DNA of 64,000 bases, from contig JABSOS010000002.1 in the NCBI GenBank assembly GCA_013216135.1, positions 1-64,000 on the forward strand, read 5' to 3'. Origin of the DNA: Candidatus Caenarcanales bacterium (GTDB lineage: Bacteria; Cyanobacteriota; Vampirovibrionia; LMEP-6097). Made by a program: the position numbers and the translations under genes. Below are positions 52,688 to 62,343 of this stretch, piece by piece; within the stretch, counting starts at the first letter, position 1; each line of letters starts with the position of its first letter. Below the pieces are notes generated by a model. The model saw only the letters and a program-made list of their open reading frames with translations, was not told the DNA's origin and searched no databases.

Positions 52688-54874
52688 TTATTTATTAAGT
52701 AAGGCAGACAATACATTGCTGGTTAGATCTTTACCTGTATTGGAGTTTCTAAGAAATTTAACGACTTTATTTAGTGGCGATTTATCATCTAAGTGCTTAG
52801 AAGCATCTTCTAGCACTGACTTTATGGCTTTAGAAGAATCTGATTCAAGCTCAGATTTGATTTTAGGCATAAAGCGTTTTGAAAAATCTGCTAAAGATAT
52901 AGCCTTAGTGGTTTTTTTAGAGTCTTCAATACCTAATTTAGTTTCAGGGTTATACTTCATGAATTGGATTTTGATATTTCCATCATTATTGGATGAGTGT
53001 ATATTTGCTCTTTCATAAATAATCTTATGAAGATAGTTTTCATTATCAATGTTTATTACTTGTTTTGAACTATAAATATCTTTTAGTTCTGATTTGGATT
53101 TATTATAAATCTTATCCAATAAATCTAAAACATTATTACTCTTAGAGCCTATTGAATCTTTTGAGTGAGCTTTCACTTGATCCAAATAGCCATCAATAAG
53201 ACTATAGGCTTTAGCTGCGTTCCTATCAAAGACACCAGATTGCATTGATTGAACTTTATTTTTCAATATATCTTTAAGTAGATCAGGGGTTATAGACGCT
53301 GCTGTTTCTTTAATTCTTTGTTCTGGACTTAAAGTTACCCATTTTTCATCAGGGATTGGAGATTTAGCAGCTATTCTATATCTCTCCGCTAAGCTAACTA
53401 ACTTTGGTTTAACTGAACTAAGAGCAAAACTTATATCCCTTCCAGTAAAACCTGTTTGCTCTGGCTTAGTTATAAGTTCATGAATAGCATCTGCCAAAAT
53501 GACTTTATCTAATTCTTTAATCCCAGTCTGACCTTTAATCCCGAAGCTTTCCCAGTTAATATTTTCTCTATAGTTATGAAGCAAGTCAGCTGCCATGATC
53601 TTAGCTTGAGTGTCCTCTTCTGGAGCACCTATGTTTACATGAATATTACTCAATCTACTTTCAAAAGCATCTATAATATGCTTATACTCATTCTGATTCT
53701 CTTTAAATACAGACTTAACCCTATCTAGAAGCTCATTTTTACTAGCATTACTTGTCAATAAAATATTTTCCCCCTCTAGAAGCTGATTTAAGCGTAAAAG
53801 AAGATTTTTAAATCGATGAGGGTTAACATTCTTCAGGCTATCCATATCTGTAACCTTGTCAAACTCATCGATTACTATAATTGGAGTTTGTTTTTGTCCA
53901 CCTTGACTGTTATTTGTTTTAACTTTTTGAGCTATCTGAATAGATCTATTTATAAGTGACTCAAGAATTATAAGTGAGATATCACTATCAAGTGAAAGAC
54001 CCGTTACATCTTCATTTCCGACTAAAGCACTGATAGCTTGATTTGTATCATTTTTTATACGTTCAAGATCTTTAAGGTAGCTAGAATAATTTGCAAGGTC
54101 AAGCTTAGCAATAACTGGCTCCATACCTTGATCTTTAATCTTCTTAGAAACATTTCCTAGAATATAATTAACACCGATTGTTTTTCCAGTACCAGGAGGA
54201 CCACAGAACAAAGCACCGATTTCATTGCCAGCACTATCTTTACCAGTAAATCTTAGGTGTCTTTCTTTAATATCTGATTCATAATCATCTGGATATACCA
54301 GTAATTCCTGAAGTCTAGTAGCTAGACTCTCGAGCTTGTTAATCTCTTTATCAGAGTATTTATGAAATATATTATGTCCAGCTTTTTGTGCCTTCTCTAG
54401 ATATAAAGCACCTAAATTTTCTCTACCGACAGCATACTCTTCCCTAGCACCAGAAAATCTACCAAAAACTGCAGCAGGACTACCAACAAATGTTAAAGCT
54501 GTAGCAATATTTTTAAATGTGGATTGAAGAAAACCAAGCTTTTGCGTGCCTTTATTAAACTTATCCTGAATACTAAGCATAGCTAAGCCAGCCAAACTTA
54601 AGGCATCTCCTAATGCAAAATTTTCTTTTAAAAATTCTAATATCGGAAGCTTTTTTGGAGGTTTATCTTCAGAACTATTAGTTTCATCAAAAGGATCTAA
54701 ACTTTCTTGATGAATTTGTTGTTTTAACTTTGAAGCTCTATCATCAAATAGTGGTTGAGAAAGTGCTCCAAGAACTTTTTTTAGGGTATTATTACCCGCC
54801 TCTGTCCCTGCTGCCTTCGCGAGTCGCGGTACAGCTTTTAATGCGCCCTTAACTAGGTCAAAGTCAGACCCCAT
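52688..54874 (-). CDS. AAA+ ATPase, unknown target
   Basis: 728 aa. Walker A FCGPPGTGKTIGVNYIL and Walker B PIIVIDEFDKVTD are intact; LLTSNAS fits sensor 1, and SRLSNIHVNIGAPEEDT fits the arginine-finger region. Two hydrophobic stretches near the N-terminus (GDALSLAGLAMLSI, IATALTFVGSPAAVFG) may anchor it to a membrane. The C-terminal ~300 residues are helical and unmatched. The start is ATG 54874, not the ATG at 54886, because the extended -10 TGCTATAAT overlaps the earlier ATG; this gives a 4-base leader. It lies 45 bases from the acidic protein gene that precedes it on the same strand. Confidence 0.85.
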   Translation of the reverse strand: MGSDFDLVKGALKAVPRLAKAAGTEAGNNTLKKVLGALSQPLFDDRASKLKQQIHQESLDPFDETNSSEDKPPKKLPILEFLKENFALGDALSLAGLAMLSIQDKFNKGTQKLGFLQSTFKNIATALTFVGSPAAVFGRFSGAREEYAVGRENLGALYLEKAQKAGHNIFHKYSDKEINKLESLATRLQELLVYPDDYESDIKERHLRFTGKDSAGNEIGALFCGPPGTGKTIGVNYILGNVSKKIKDQGMEPVIAKLDLANYSSYLKDLERIKNDTNQAISALVGNEDVTGLSLDSDISLIILESLINRSIQIAQKVKTNNSQGGQKQTPIIVIDEFDKVTDMDSLKNVNPHRFKNLLLRLNQLLEGENILLTSNASKNELLDRVKSVFKENQNEYKHIIDAFESRLSNIHVNIGAPEEDTQAKIMAADLLHNYRENINWESFGIKGQTGIKELDKVILADAIHELITKPEQTGFTGRDISFALSSVKPKLVSLAERYRIAAKSPIPDEKWVTLSPEQRIKETAASITPDLLKDILKNKVQSMQSGVFDRNAAKAYSLIDGYLDQVKAHSKDSIGSKSNNVLDLLDKIYNKSKSELKDIYSSKQVINIDNENYLHKIIYERANIHSSNNDGNIKIQFMKYNPETKLGIEDSKKTTKAISLADFSKRFMPKIKSELESDSSKAIKSVLEDASKHLDDKSPLNKVVKFLRNSNTGKDLTSNVLSALLNK

Positions 54875-54919
54875 TTGTAAATACATTATAGCACAAAATT
54901 AAGCAAAGTTAAAGATTAA

Positions 54920-55402
54920 TTAAGCTTCAAAACCACCATCAAAATCATCATGTTCTTTCTCAGAAAACATAACTTTTATTTGGAATTGAACATCTTCTAC
55001 TAAATCTTCAAAATGGTATCCATTATCAAAATATTCTTTTAATTTATCCTTCAATTCACCAACATGTTTGTTATTAGGGTACTTTTTATTTAGTAAATCC
55101 ATAACATCATGATCTAAAGCTTCTGAGTCTTTTTCTTCCTCAGCTTTAACTTCCTCATCGACTTCTTCTAAATCAAAAAGTTCAGAATCATTTTGAACAT
55201 CATCCTCATCATAATCAACCTCATTCATGGAAGAGCTTTTTTTCTTAGCTTTCCCTTGAGATTTAACAGATTGCATAGCGTTTTCTATGTTTTTCTTATT
55301 ATTCTGATCAGGTTTTTCTGATTTTTGGGCATTAGCAGGTTTAACATTGCTATTCATGGCAACATTCATCGCTTTACCAATATTTGATGAATCAGACAAC
55401 AT
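54920..55402 (-). CDS. acidic hypothetical protein, 160 aa
   Basis: No family was recognised. The basic N-terminal third (QSVKSQGKAKKKSSSMNEVDYDEDD) turns into an extremely acidic middle and a helical C-terminal segment (DLLNKKYPNNKHVGELKDKLKEYF then FEDLVEDVQFQIKVMF) that resembles the LHPNNGEIGGLQDSL/DPALQDQLKELL segment of the 50839 protein. Upstream of the AAA+ ATPase gene and probably cotranscribed. It could be a partner or chaperone-like factor of the ATPase; inference. Confidence 0.65.
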   Translation of the reverse strand: MLSDSSNIGKAMNVAMNSNVKPANAQKSEKPDQNNKKNIENAMQSVKSQGKAKKKSSSMNEVDYDEDDVQNDSELFDLEEVDEEVKAEEEKDSEALDHDVMDLLNKKYPNNKHVGELKDKLKEYFDNGYHFEDLVEDVQFQIKVMFSEKEHDDFDGGFEA

Positions 55403-55494
55403 ACAAATGTATACTTATTTATTATATTCCCACTTTATTGATAATCCCTTATTTTGTTTAAATTTAGGTTAAGAAATTCAGGCTAGAAGCAGTA

Positions 55495-56799
55495 TTACCT
55501 TAGAGTTGCACCTAAAACATGCTCTTTTGAGCAAATCACTTGATTCTTAAGAGAATTAAGTATTTCAGACTCCTGTTCTTTTAAAGCATTTAAATTCTTG
55601 ATTTCTTTTTTTATAGTTGATTTACTTAGAGTGCTATCAATAAATATATTTTTTAAAATCTCAAAATTATCTACTAAAAAAGTGTCTAGATGAGGAATGC
55701 TACTTTCTTTAAGCTTGACATCAATAGATTTAACCATTTCTAAAAGATACTTACGCTCTTTTTTAGACACGAAAGAGAAAGCCATCCCAGAGCTTCCAGC
55801 CCTTCCTGTTCTACCAACACGATGAACATAATCTCTAGCTTCGTGAGGGATCTGGTAATTAAATACAGCATCGAGACCAGCCACGTCTATGCCCCTAGCA
55901 GCGATATCAGAAGCAATTAATATATTAACTTCACCATCTCGAAAACGATTCATAACTAAGTCTCTCTTGCCTGGCTTGAAATCACCATGGAGTGAAGCAC
56001 AATTAAAGCCAGCACTTTTAAACTTTTTAAAAACTTTATCTACTAAAACTTTATTGTTAGCAAAGATGATGCATGAATATATTTTCTTAGCAAAAATAAT
56101 TCTTTTAATCGCTTCCACTCTTAAATCTTCATCCAATTCAAAGAACTCATGACTAATTTTCAACTCATGTGACTTTTTCTTAGAAAAATTAATATGGTCA
56201 GCTTTATCTAAGTACTGATGCGAAAGTCTAATAATCTCTTGATTCTGAGTCGCAGAGAACATTGCCGTTTGCTTCCGATTAGCAGTTTTTTCAAAGATAC
56301 TGTTTACATCATCTTTAAAACCCATTTCTATAACAGTGTCTGCTTCATCTATTACTAATGTTTTTATTGAAGATAAATCGATGACAGCTTCATTAATGAA
56401 ATCAATTATTCTTCCAGGAGTAGAAACTATAATCTCTGGACAGTTCTCTAGCTGTTTTCTCTGAGAATCAGAATTCTTACCACCGAATAGTGCTAACACA
56501 TTAATCTCATCATTAAACTCTAAAAGTGATTGGAAATAATCAGAGACTTGCCTTGCAAGCTCACGAGTAGGAACTATAACTAAAGCCTGTGGGGTTTTGT
56601 GATTAATTCTAATATTTTCTATGATAGGAATAGCAAAAGCAGCAGTTTTACCAGAGCCAGTCTCTGATTGAATAATAAGATCTTTACCTTTTAGCATAGG
56701 TAAAATCACTTGCTCTTGAACCTTAGTCATAGAAACATAAGATTTAGCTTCAATAGCTTTTAGTGTTGCAGCACTTAAATTTAATTGACTAAATTTCAC
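55495..56799 (-). CDS. DEAD-box RNA helicase
   Basis: About 434 aa. Q motif with FSQLNLSAATLKAIEAKSY and KVQEQ, Walker A SETGSGKT, PTRELA, VIDEADTVIE, SATQN, ARGIDV and HRVGRTGRAG are all intact. The DEAD box is DEAD. The short C-terminal tail fits RhlE/SrmB-type helicases, though the exact ribosome or RNA target cannot be told. Start GTG 56799: minus-strand TATGAT (56812-56807) gives a one-base leader; a longer frame to ATG 56811 would put the -10 within the coding region. Confidence 0.93.
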   Translation of the reverse strand: MKFSQLNLSAATLKAIEAKSYVSMTKVQEQVILPMLKGKDLIIQSETGSGKTAAFAIPIIENIRINHKTPQALVIVPTRELARQVSDYFQSLLEFNDEINVLALFGGKNSDSQRKQLENCPEIIVSTPGRIIDFINEAVIDLSSIKTLVIDEADTVIEMGFKDDVNSIFEKTANRKQTAMFSATQNQEIIRLSHQYLDKADHINFSKKKSHELKISHEFFELDEDLRVEAIKRIIFAKKIYSCIIFANNKVLVDKVFKKFKSAGFNCASLHGDFKPGKRDLVMNRFRDGEVNILIASDIAARGIDVAGLDAVFNYQIPHEARDYVHRVGRTGRAGSSGMAFSFVSKKERKYLLEMVKSIDVKLKESSIPHLDTFLVDNFEILKNIFIDSTLSKSTIKKEIKNLNALKEQESEILNSLKNQVICSKEHVLGATLR

Positions 56800-56882
56800 G
56801 CTTATTATCATAACTTATTAGGAGTCATGAATTAATTTAATCTAATATATAGATCTATTGGAATAGTTAAAATTCTATTTCT

Positions 56883-58322
56883 ATGAACGATATGCAAGTG
56901 CCATTAATTACTAACCTTCAAGAATTTAAACAAGAGGTAAATAAATTAAACCAACAAGCAATAAACCAAAATCCACAAAATATTAATCAAGGAAATCGAA
57001 ATATTCAAGAGGATTTAGCTCAAATGCAAAATTACACAATAGATAATTTATTTGGTTTTAGAAAGGGTGATATTGAAATATCCAAAGATATTAATCAACT
57101 CATTAATGATACTGAAGGAAATATTGCTATCTTTCCAGGACAGAGACTCGATCCAGATTCTATAGGTACAGCCCTTGCTTTAGCAGAATCTATAATAAGT
57201 CAGACATCTAGCAATATTCCTCAAAGAAAAGTCACACTTCTTGTAGCTGAAGATGTCCCAGAACATCTCTTAACTTTCAAACCAGACGGTGTTGATATTA
57301 AGAAATTTAGTGATATTAACCCAGAGAATTATAAGCTAGGCATAACAGTTGATATTGGAGATGAAAGTGCTATGACTAAAGAGGGTTTCAAAACATATAA
57401 AGAGATCCAAAAAAATAGTCCAATCATCCGCTTTGATCATCACTCACATTCTGATAAAAATGGATCAATGGCTCCTGAGCAAAATGCAAATAAAACTTAT
57501 ATTGAATTCATAGATAATGAGGCTGCTTCAACAGGAAATATAGTGCTGAGATATAAACGAGCGAATAATATAAAATTAAGCAGCAAGAACGAGCCTAATA
57601 ATTATCTTCTTGCACTTATGGGAGATACAGGTGGAATGATACATACCAAAGGTGCCCCTCACAAAATTTCAGGATTGGTATCGTTTTTGGTTGAGCAAGG
57701 AGCAGACTTTGAGAAAGTAAGTTCGATAATTAAGCATAGAAATGACAAAACAAAAGAGTTTATCAACACAGTAATTAAGAATCAAGAAAAACAAATCATT
57801 ACAACTAAATCTGGACAAGAAATTAACATAGTAAGTTCTTATATTAGTCCAGAAGACATAAAAAGACACAATGCAGTTCCAGCAGATTTAGTTCAAGTTT
57901 CAAGTGAACTTATTTATCACAATACACCAGATCAAACTAAGAAATCTCCAATACCAACCTTATCTGTTCTAGTGCACCCACATTTCATAAATGAAACTAA
58001 GTTTGATCCAACATTAATGAAAGTTAGTATGAGAGCATCAAAACAACTAGAAGAAATAGGTGGTAAAGGAGAAAAAATACTACCAATTCTAGCTGCAGAT
58101 CGAAATTTTTCTAAATCAGGTGGAGGACACCCAGGTGCTGCAAGTATAAGAGTAAGTAATAATAATTTCTATGATAAATATCTAAATACAATGTTAAACA
58201 TAAACGCTCTTGCACCTTTTCCAGAGAAAATTATGACAGGTGTCCAGGATAAACTTTTCCCTATAACTAAAGCAAGAATTGCAATTAAAGATACTATTAA
58301 TTATCTAAAAGAAAATTTCTAA
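56883..58322 (+). CDS. DHH/DHHA1-family phosphoesterase-like protein
   Basis: 479 aa. Phosphoesterase core: DPDSIGTALAL (metal-binding Asp), VDIGDES (second), IIRFDHHSHSD (the DHH signature), and ALMGDTGGM. C-terminal DHHA1-type SKSGGGHPGAASI (GGGH) is present, as in nano-RNA or c-di-AMP phosphodiesterases (NrnA/GdpP-like), but the N-terminal ~75 residues and the wide spacing are unusual. The N-terminus is Asn/Gln-rich and polar, as in other unknown proteins here. Substrate not assigned. ATG 56883; TAAAAT at 56868-56873 would give a 3-base leader. Confidence 0.8.
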   Translation: MNDMQVPLITNLQEFKQEVNKLNQQAINQNPQNINQGNRNIQEDLAQMQNYTIDNLFGFRKGDIEISKDINQLINDTEGNIAIFPGQRLDPDSIGTALALAESIISQTSSNIPQRKVTLLVAEDVPEHLLTFKPDGVDIKKFSDINPENYKLGITVDIGDESAMTKEGFKTYKEIQKNSPIIRFDHHSHSDKNGSMAPEQNANKTYIEFIDNEAASTGNIVLRYKRANNIKLSSKNEPNNYLLALMGDTGGMIHTKGAPHKISGLVSFLVEQGADFEKVSSIIKHRNDKTKEFINTVIKNQEKQIITTKSGQEINIVSSYISPEDIKRHNAVPADLVQVSSELIYHNTPDQTKKSPIPTLSVLVHPHFINETKFDPTLMKVSMRASKQLEEIGGKGEKILPILAADRNFSKSGGGHPGAASIRVSNNNFYDKYLNTMLNINALAPFPEKIMTGVQDKLFPITKARIAIKDTINYLKENF

Positions 58323-58355
58323 ATATCTAAGAAAAGAAATGCTAAATTAATAAAT

Positions 58356-58440
58356 GCAGGGGTGTTAAGACACGACTTGACTGAGACTGTAGTAGCCTAC
58401 AGAACCCTTTAACCTGATCTGGATAATACCAGCGGAGGGA
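58356..58440 (+). ncRNA. TPP (thiamine pyrophosphate) riboswitch
   Basis: The conserved thi-box parts are present: GGGGTG, ACTGAGA, AACCC, then ACCTGATCTGGATAATACCA and GCGGAGGGA. The P3 helix is capped by CTGTAGTAGCCTACAG. The Shine-Dalgarno of the next gene (GGAGGGAGG, 58434-58442) overlaps the 3' end of the aptamer, so the switch likely blocks translation when TPP is bound. Confidence 0.95.
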
Positions 58441-58445
58441 GGCTT

Positions 58446-58820
58446 ATGATTAATTTAATTAAAAATATATTACCTTGGTTTAGTAACAGTAACACCGTCA
58501 AGAAAGACCCATTTGATTCTAAAAGAGTCACAGCTGATATCAGCTTAATGCCAATGGGTTCAAATAATGTTTCCACTAAAAAAGAAGTTAGAAAAGCTGT
58601 AGAAATCATTTCAAGACAGGGATTCAAAGAAGTAAATCCTCATGCATTCGGTACAAATGTTACTGGTAACTGGTCAGATATCAAAGAAGTAGTCTCAAAA
58701 ATATCAAAAACCCTTTTAAATGATGTTCCTAGACTACAGCTAGATCTTAAACTATCTTTTAGAAGAGATAAAGCAGAAAATAAACAAACAATTAACTCAA
58801 GCTTAGCTTCCGTTAAATAG
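58446..58820 (+). CDS. thiamine-binding (MTH1187/YkoF-type) protein
   Basis: 124 aa. The small ferredoxin-like fold of the MTH1187/YqgV/YkoF group is indicated by ISLMPMGSNNVSTKKEVRKA, VEIISRQGFKEVNPHAFGTN and GNWSDIKEVV. Members bind thiamine or hydroxymethylpyrimidine-like ligands. The TPP riboswitch directly upstream strongly supports a thiamine-linked role here. It has a ~20-residue N-terminal extension and no transmembrane partner in the window. ATG 58446. Confidence 0.85.
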   Translation: MINLIKNILPWFSNSNTVKKDPFDSKRVTADISLMPMGSNNVSTKKEVRKAVEIISRQGFKEVNPHAFGTNVTGNWSDIKEVVSKISKTLLNDVPRLQLDLKLSFRRDKAENKQTINSSLASVK

Positions 58821-58865
58821 GACTTTTCTCTTTCCAAGTAGGCATATACAGGTTAATATATACTA

Positions 58866-60749
58866 GTGCAAGTAACAGAAGAAACTAAAGATATCATAAA
58901 CAAGATAGCTTCAAATCACAAGCAAACAGAAGAATTTCAGAACAAAATTAATGAATTTTGTGACATGCTATTCCGTGAGAATAGTGAACTTGATAGAGAA
59001 AGAGTTCATAATGCTCTTGAAAGAGCTTATTACGCTAAAGAATTTGCAACTAAGTTTTCTGCACGTAACTTCCCAATTGATACTAATACCAAAGAAGTAT
59101 TGAAGCTTAATGAAAAAGTAAATAACTTTTGTTTTTACAATGACATATTCCAACCAAAACTTAACTACACGCAGTCAGATATCCTAGCTATTAAGGATGA
59201 ACTAAGAAAAGCTGATTTATATCGCTTTGAAAGTCTTGAAAATGGTCTAATCAGAACATCTGAAACTATAAATGAACATATGAGATGGCAATGGTTCACT
59301 GATACTTGTATGATCGGTGCTTGGCAGAAAAAAGTTAACCGAGAAGAGTGGCAGAAGGCACTATTAACGACTATAGGAATAATAGCTTCTACTAAAAACA
59401 CTGAAATAACTGAAAAAATAACTTGGAATCCAGAAAAATATCGTTTTGAACTGTTTCTAGGTATTTATCACGTATTTAATCCTAAAAATATTCATTTTGA
59501 TGACAATGGAGTGCCAGCTCCTGATTCATATATAGAATCAAATTGGTTTTACCCGAAAAGAGTTGAATCACATGGCTTAATGCTTTTAAATTTAATTGAA
59601 GAAATTATCTTTGAACTGGAAAACGATAATCCAAAATCTAAATTCAATTTCAAGAACGAACACTCAGCTCCACTGATTAGAAAAGCGTTACATAACTTAG
59701 CTAGATATATACTTTCTATTAACTTTAATCGTGAGCTAGGGGACTTTGATATGCAGGCTCCTACAAATAGCAGCTGGGAGGAAGTTGTATTTGAAGAAGG
59801 AGGCAGCTTTGATGCAGCAGTCTGTATCCTTTCTATAGAAAGACTTAGAGATTTACTTCTAAAAACTGACCATAATGAAAGTTTGAAAGAATATTTATTT
59901 GATGAATCTGATGAATTCAATCTAGAAGGCACACCTCATTATGCAAACTATTTAAATTTAGAAAATTTAGATAAAGCTATTAATAATGGTAAAGATCTAA
60001 TCAACAAATGGGTAGTAGACTCAGCAAAAGAGAACAACAAAGCATCACAAAACCCAATCAGGGGAGCTGATACCACAATCTTCTTACTTTCAGCTACTGA
60101 TTATATATTTGACAATGAACCATTAAAGAACGTCCAGTTATCAAACATAGTGCTTAAAGCTAACATTTCACAACTTGCTGGAGAAAATGGTTTTAGAAGA
60201 TATAATGAATTCAAATTTTTAGACTATAACTGTTTTGATAGTTATTTAAATCTTGATTATCAGTTGTTCACAGAGGTTCCTGACCTTGCAAGAATAATTA
60301 GTAATAAAAAAACTTCTGACAAGCATGTTATAGGAAGCTTTATTCATGAATTAAGAGATTTTGTGGATAGACAAGAACTTGGAGCGTTTAAATACACTGC
60401 CGAGTGGACTATAGGTACTACAGCTGCTTTACAAGCGGCTTCTAAAAATCTAAGAGCTTTAAAAGCTATTAAGTCTGATTCAGAAGAGTTCTTAAATATT
60501 TATAATGAAACCAAGCTAATCTTCAATTATTGCCTAAATCTATGTTTAGCACAGATATGTGGGGATTCAGAAAAACAAATCACAAGAGCAGATGGAACTA
60601 ATCTACCTCATAAATACTGTATAGTAGAAGCTTTCCAAGCCATTACAGATTTAGAGCACAATATAAAATGGCTTCCAGGACAACATACACTTGCTTGGAG
60701 CCAAGCTCAACTTTTAGATGCTTTAGATATAGCTACTGAAGCTCTTTAG
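58866..60749 (+). CDS. GH15-like (alpha/alpha)6 glycoside hydrolase
   Basis: 627 aa. The C-terminal half fits a glucoamylase/trehalase-type GH15 barrel: NSSWEEVVFEEGGSFDAAV (the Trp-Glu-Glu of the catalytic acid region), FKYTAEWTIGTTAAL (second catalytic Glu candidate) and LPGQHTLAWSQAQLLDAL (the P-L-x-W-A-like end). The N-terminal ~250 residues are helical. Its position in the same region as a GgpS/OtsA-like gene suggests it hydrolyses trehalose, glucosylglycerol or a glucan; substrate is not assigned. Start GTG 58866: TAATAT (58854-58859) places +1 at the G, leaderless. Confidence 0.7.
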   Translation: MQVTEETKDIINKIASNHKQTEEFQNKINEFCDMLFRENSELDRERVHNALERAYYAKEFATKFSARNFPIDTNTKEVLKLNEKVNNFCFYNDIFQPKLNYTQSDILAIKDELRKADLYRFESLENGLIRTSETINEHMRWQWFTDTCMIGAWQKKVNREEWQKALLTTIGIIASTKNTEITEKITWNPEKYRFELFLGIYHVFNPKNIHFDDNGVPAPDSYIESNWFYPKRVESHGLMLLNLIEEIIFELENDNPKSKFNFKNEHSAPLIRKALHNLARYILSINFNRELGDFDMQAPTNSSWEEVVFEEGGSFDAAVCILSIERLRDLLLKTDHNESLKEYLFDESDEFNLEGTPHYANYLNLENLDKAINNGKDLINKWVVDSAKENNKASQNPIRGADTTIFLLSATDYIFDNEPLKNVQLSNIVLKANISQLAGENGFRRYNEFKFLDYNCFDSYLNLDYQLFTEVPDLARIISNKKTSDKHVIGSFIHELRDFVDRQELGAFKYTAEWTIGTTAALQAASKNLRALKAIKSDSEEFLNIYNETKLIFNYCLNLCLAQICGDSEKQITRADGTNLPHKYCIVEAFQAITDLEHNIKWLPGQHTLAWSQAQLLDALDIATEAL

Positions 60750-60756
60750 GAACAAA

Positions 60757-62343
60757 TTACTCTTCTTCAAGAGCTTTCATACCGCCTGGCACTTCAAGTC
60801 TAAAGATTGAACCTTCTCCATGAGGTTCATAGATTACATTTGCATTTAGAACATCAGCACTCTTCTTGATCATGTACAAACCTAAACCACTACCATAGGC
60901 AACAGAAGGATGGAATCTACAAAACATATTAAAGACTTTAGCTTGATGCTGCTCTGGAATACCAAGTCCATTATCCTTAAATTCAAAGACTAGAAGACCA
61001 TCTTTCTCAAAGGTTTTTATACGTAAATAAGATCTCGCTTTATCGACATTTGCATATTTAATAGCATTAGAGATAAAGTTTGCAACAATAAGTTGAAGGC
61101 GAGATTTCTTTATATACAGCTGTGTTGGTGTAAAGAAAGTAGTAACAATATCAACTTTATCGTAATTAGGCATATGAGAGAGTTTCAGATGTTCATCTTC
61201 AATTAATTTATCTAAATCTACTTGAGAATCTTCCTCTACTTGAGTTTGAGTTTTATTAACTGACATTACATCATGAATTAAATTCTCTAATTTATTTAGT
61301 GAATCTTTTAACATATTTAAAGTCTGGGTTAACTTCTCAATATTATTGTCTTCTAAAGCACTCTCAGCCTCTGTAACTAAACCAAGTGAAGCAAGTAAAG
61401 GTCCTCTAATTCCATCAGCCGTCTTAAAGTTAAATTCTTCAAGCTCTAAATTAAGATCCTTAAGCTTACTTGCATTAGCTTTAAAATCTAAAACAGCTTT
61501 ATTAATATCACCAATTTCATCTTCGCGAGCTTTATCTAAACTACTTTCTTCTTGCTCTTTACCAGCTAAAATTGCTTGCATAGCATATTTCAGTTTTTCA
61601 ATAGCACCGATAATCGCACCATTAATGTAAGTAAAGATAGCGATAAGATTTAAAATAAGAACAATAAATGAGAAAATAAATAGGACTTTGAAAAATTTAA
61701 GTTGACCATTTATCTTTTTAAACTGCTCATTTGGAGCAGTTACAAAAGATTCAAAAAGTTTATTTAAAGAAACTAATATTTCTTTTTTAGCTATTAAATA
61801 ATCTTCAGACTTCAAGATCTTCATAGCTTTAGCCTTATCAACAGTATTTAAACTGTTCTCACCACTAACAAGTGAGATAGATTTATTTTGCAAATTTAAA
61901 AGTAAGTCTCTTTTTTTAGTTATATATTCATAATTACTTTTATCCTGATCAACTAATTTTAGAGCCAAAAATCTTTTATCAAAACCTAAATCACTTTCAA
62001 AATCTTTCTTTTCCTTCTGTCCCATTAAGGCAAGTTCAGTATAAGTAAAATCATAGTTTTTAGGTAATGGAGATTTTCCTAAATGGATATTAAGAATAGT
62101 CTCATATTCTTTTTTATAAACTTCATCATTTAAGAAAACATAGTCTTTACTTACATTTATTAAGTCAACAAATGATTTTTTAAAAGAGCTTAATAAATGA
62201 ATGTTAGAGCTTTTTAGCTCCTCAATTTTATTTAGCTTATTTGATGATTTAGTAAAACCAATAAAACTAAACATTAACAAGACTCCAAAAAGTACTTGAA
62301 TAACGCTAAGGTAAATGAATTTAATACGAATTGAAGGGGGCAT
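60757..62343 (-). CDS. sensor histidine kinase lacking the phospho-accepting His
   Basis: 528 aa. Two transmembrane helices (residues ~10-30 and ~215-240) flank a ~180-residue helical sensor domain; a HAMP-like region and coiled coil follow. The ATPase domain is intact (FISNAIKYA, KDNGLGIPEQ, GSGLGLYMIKKSAD). The H box reads FNFKTADGIRGPL, aligning Asp at the place of the usual His in S-H-D-L-R; the codon is GAT. So it may not autophosphorylate and could act as a partner or pseudokinase. It ends 7 bases from the convergent GH15 gene stop. Confidence 0.85.
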   Translation of the reverse strand: MPPSIRIKFIYLSVIQVLFGVLLMFSFIGFTKSSNKLNKIEELKSSNIHLLSSFKKSFVDLINVSKDYVFLNDEVYKKEYETILNIHLGKSPLPKNYDFTYTELALMGQKEKKDFESDLGFDKRFLALKLVDQDKSNYEYITKKRDLLLNLQNKSISLVSGENSLNTVDKAKAMKILKSEDYLIAKKEILVSLNKLFESFVTAPNEQFKKINGQLKFFKVLFIFSFIVLILNLIAIFTYINGAIIGAIEKLKYAMQAILAGKEQEESSLDKAREDEIGDINKAVLDFKANASKLKDLNLELEEFNFKTADGIRGPLLASLGLVTEAESALEDNNIEKLTQTLNMLKDSLNKLENLIHDVMSVNKTQTQVEEDSQVDLDKLIEDEHLKLSHMPNYDKVDIVTTFFTPTQLYIKKSRLQLIVANFISNAIKYANVDKARSYLRIKTFEKDGLLVFEFKDNGLGIPEQHQAKVFNMFCRFHPSVAYGSGLGLYMIKKSADVLNANVIYEPHGEGSIFRLEVPGGMKALEEE

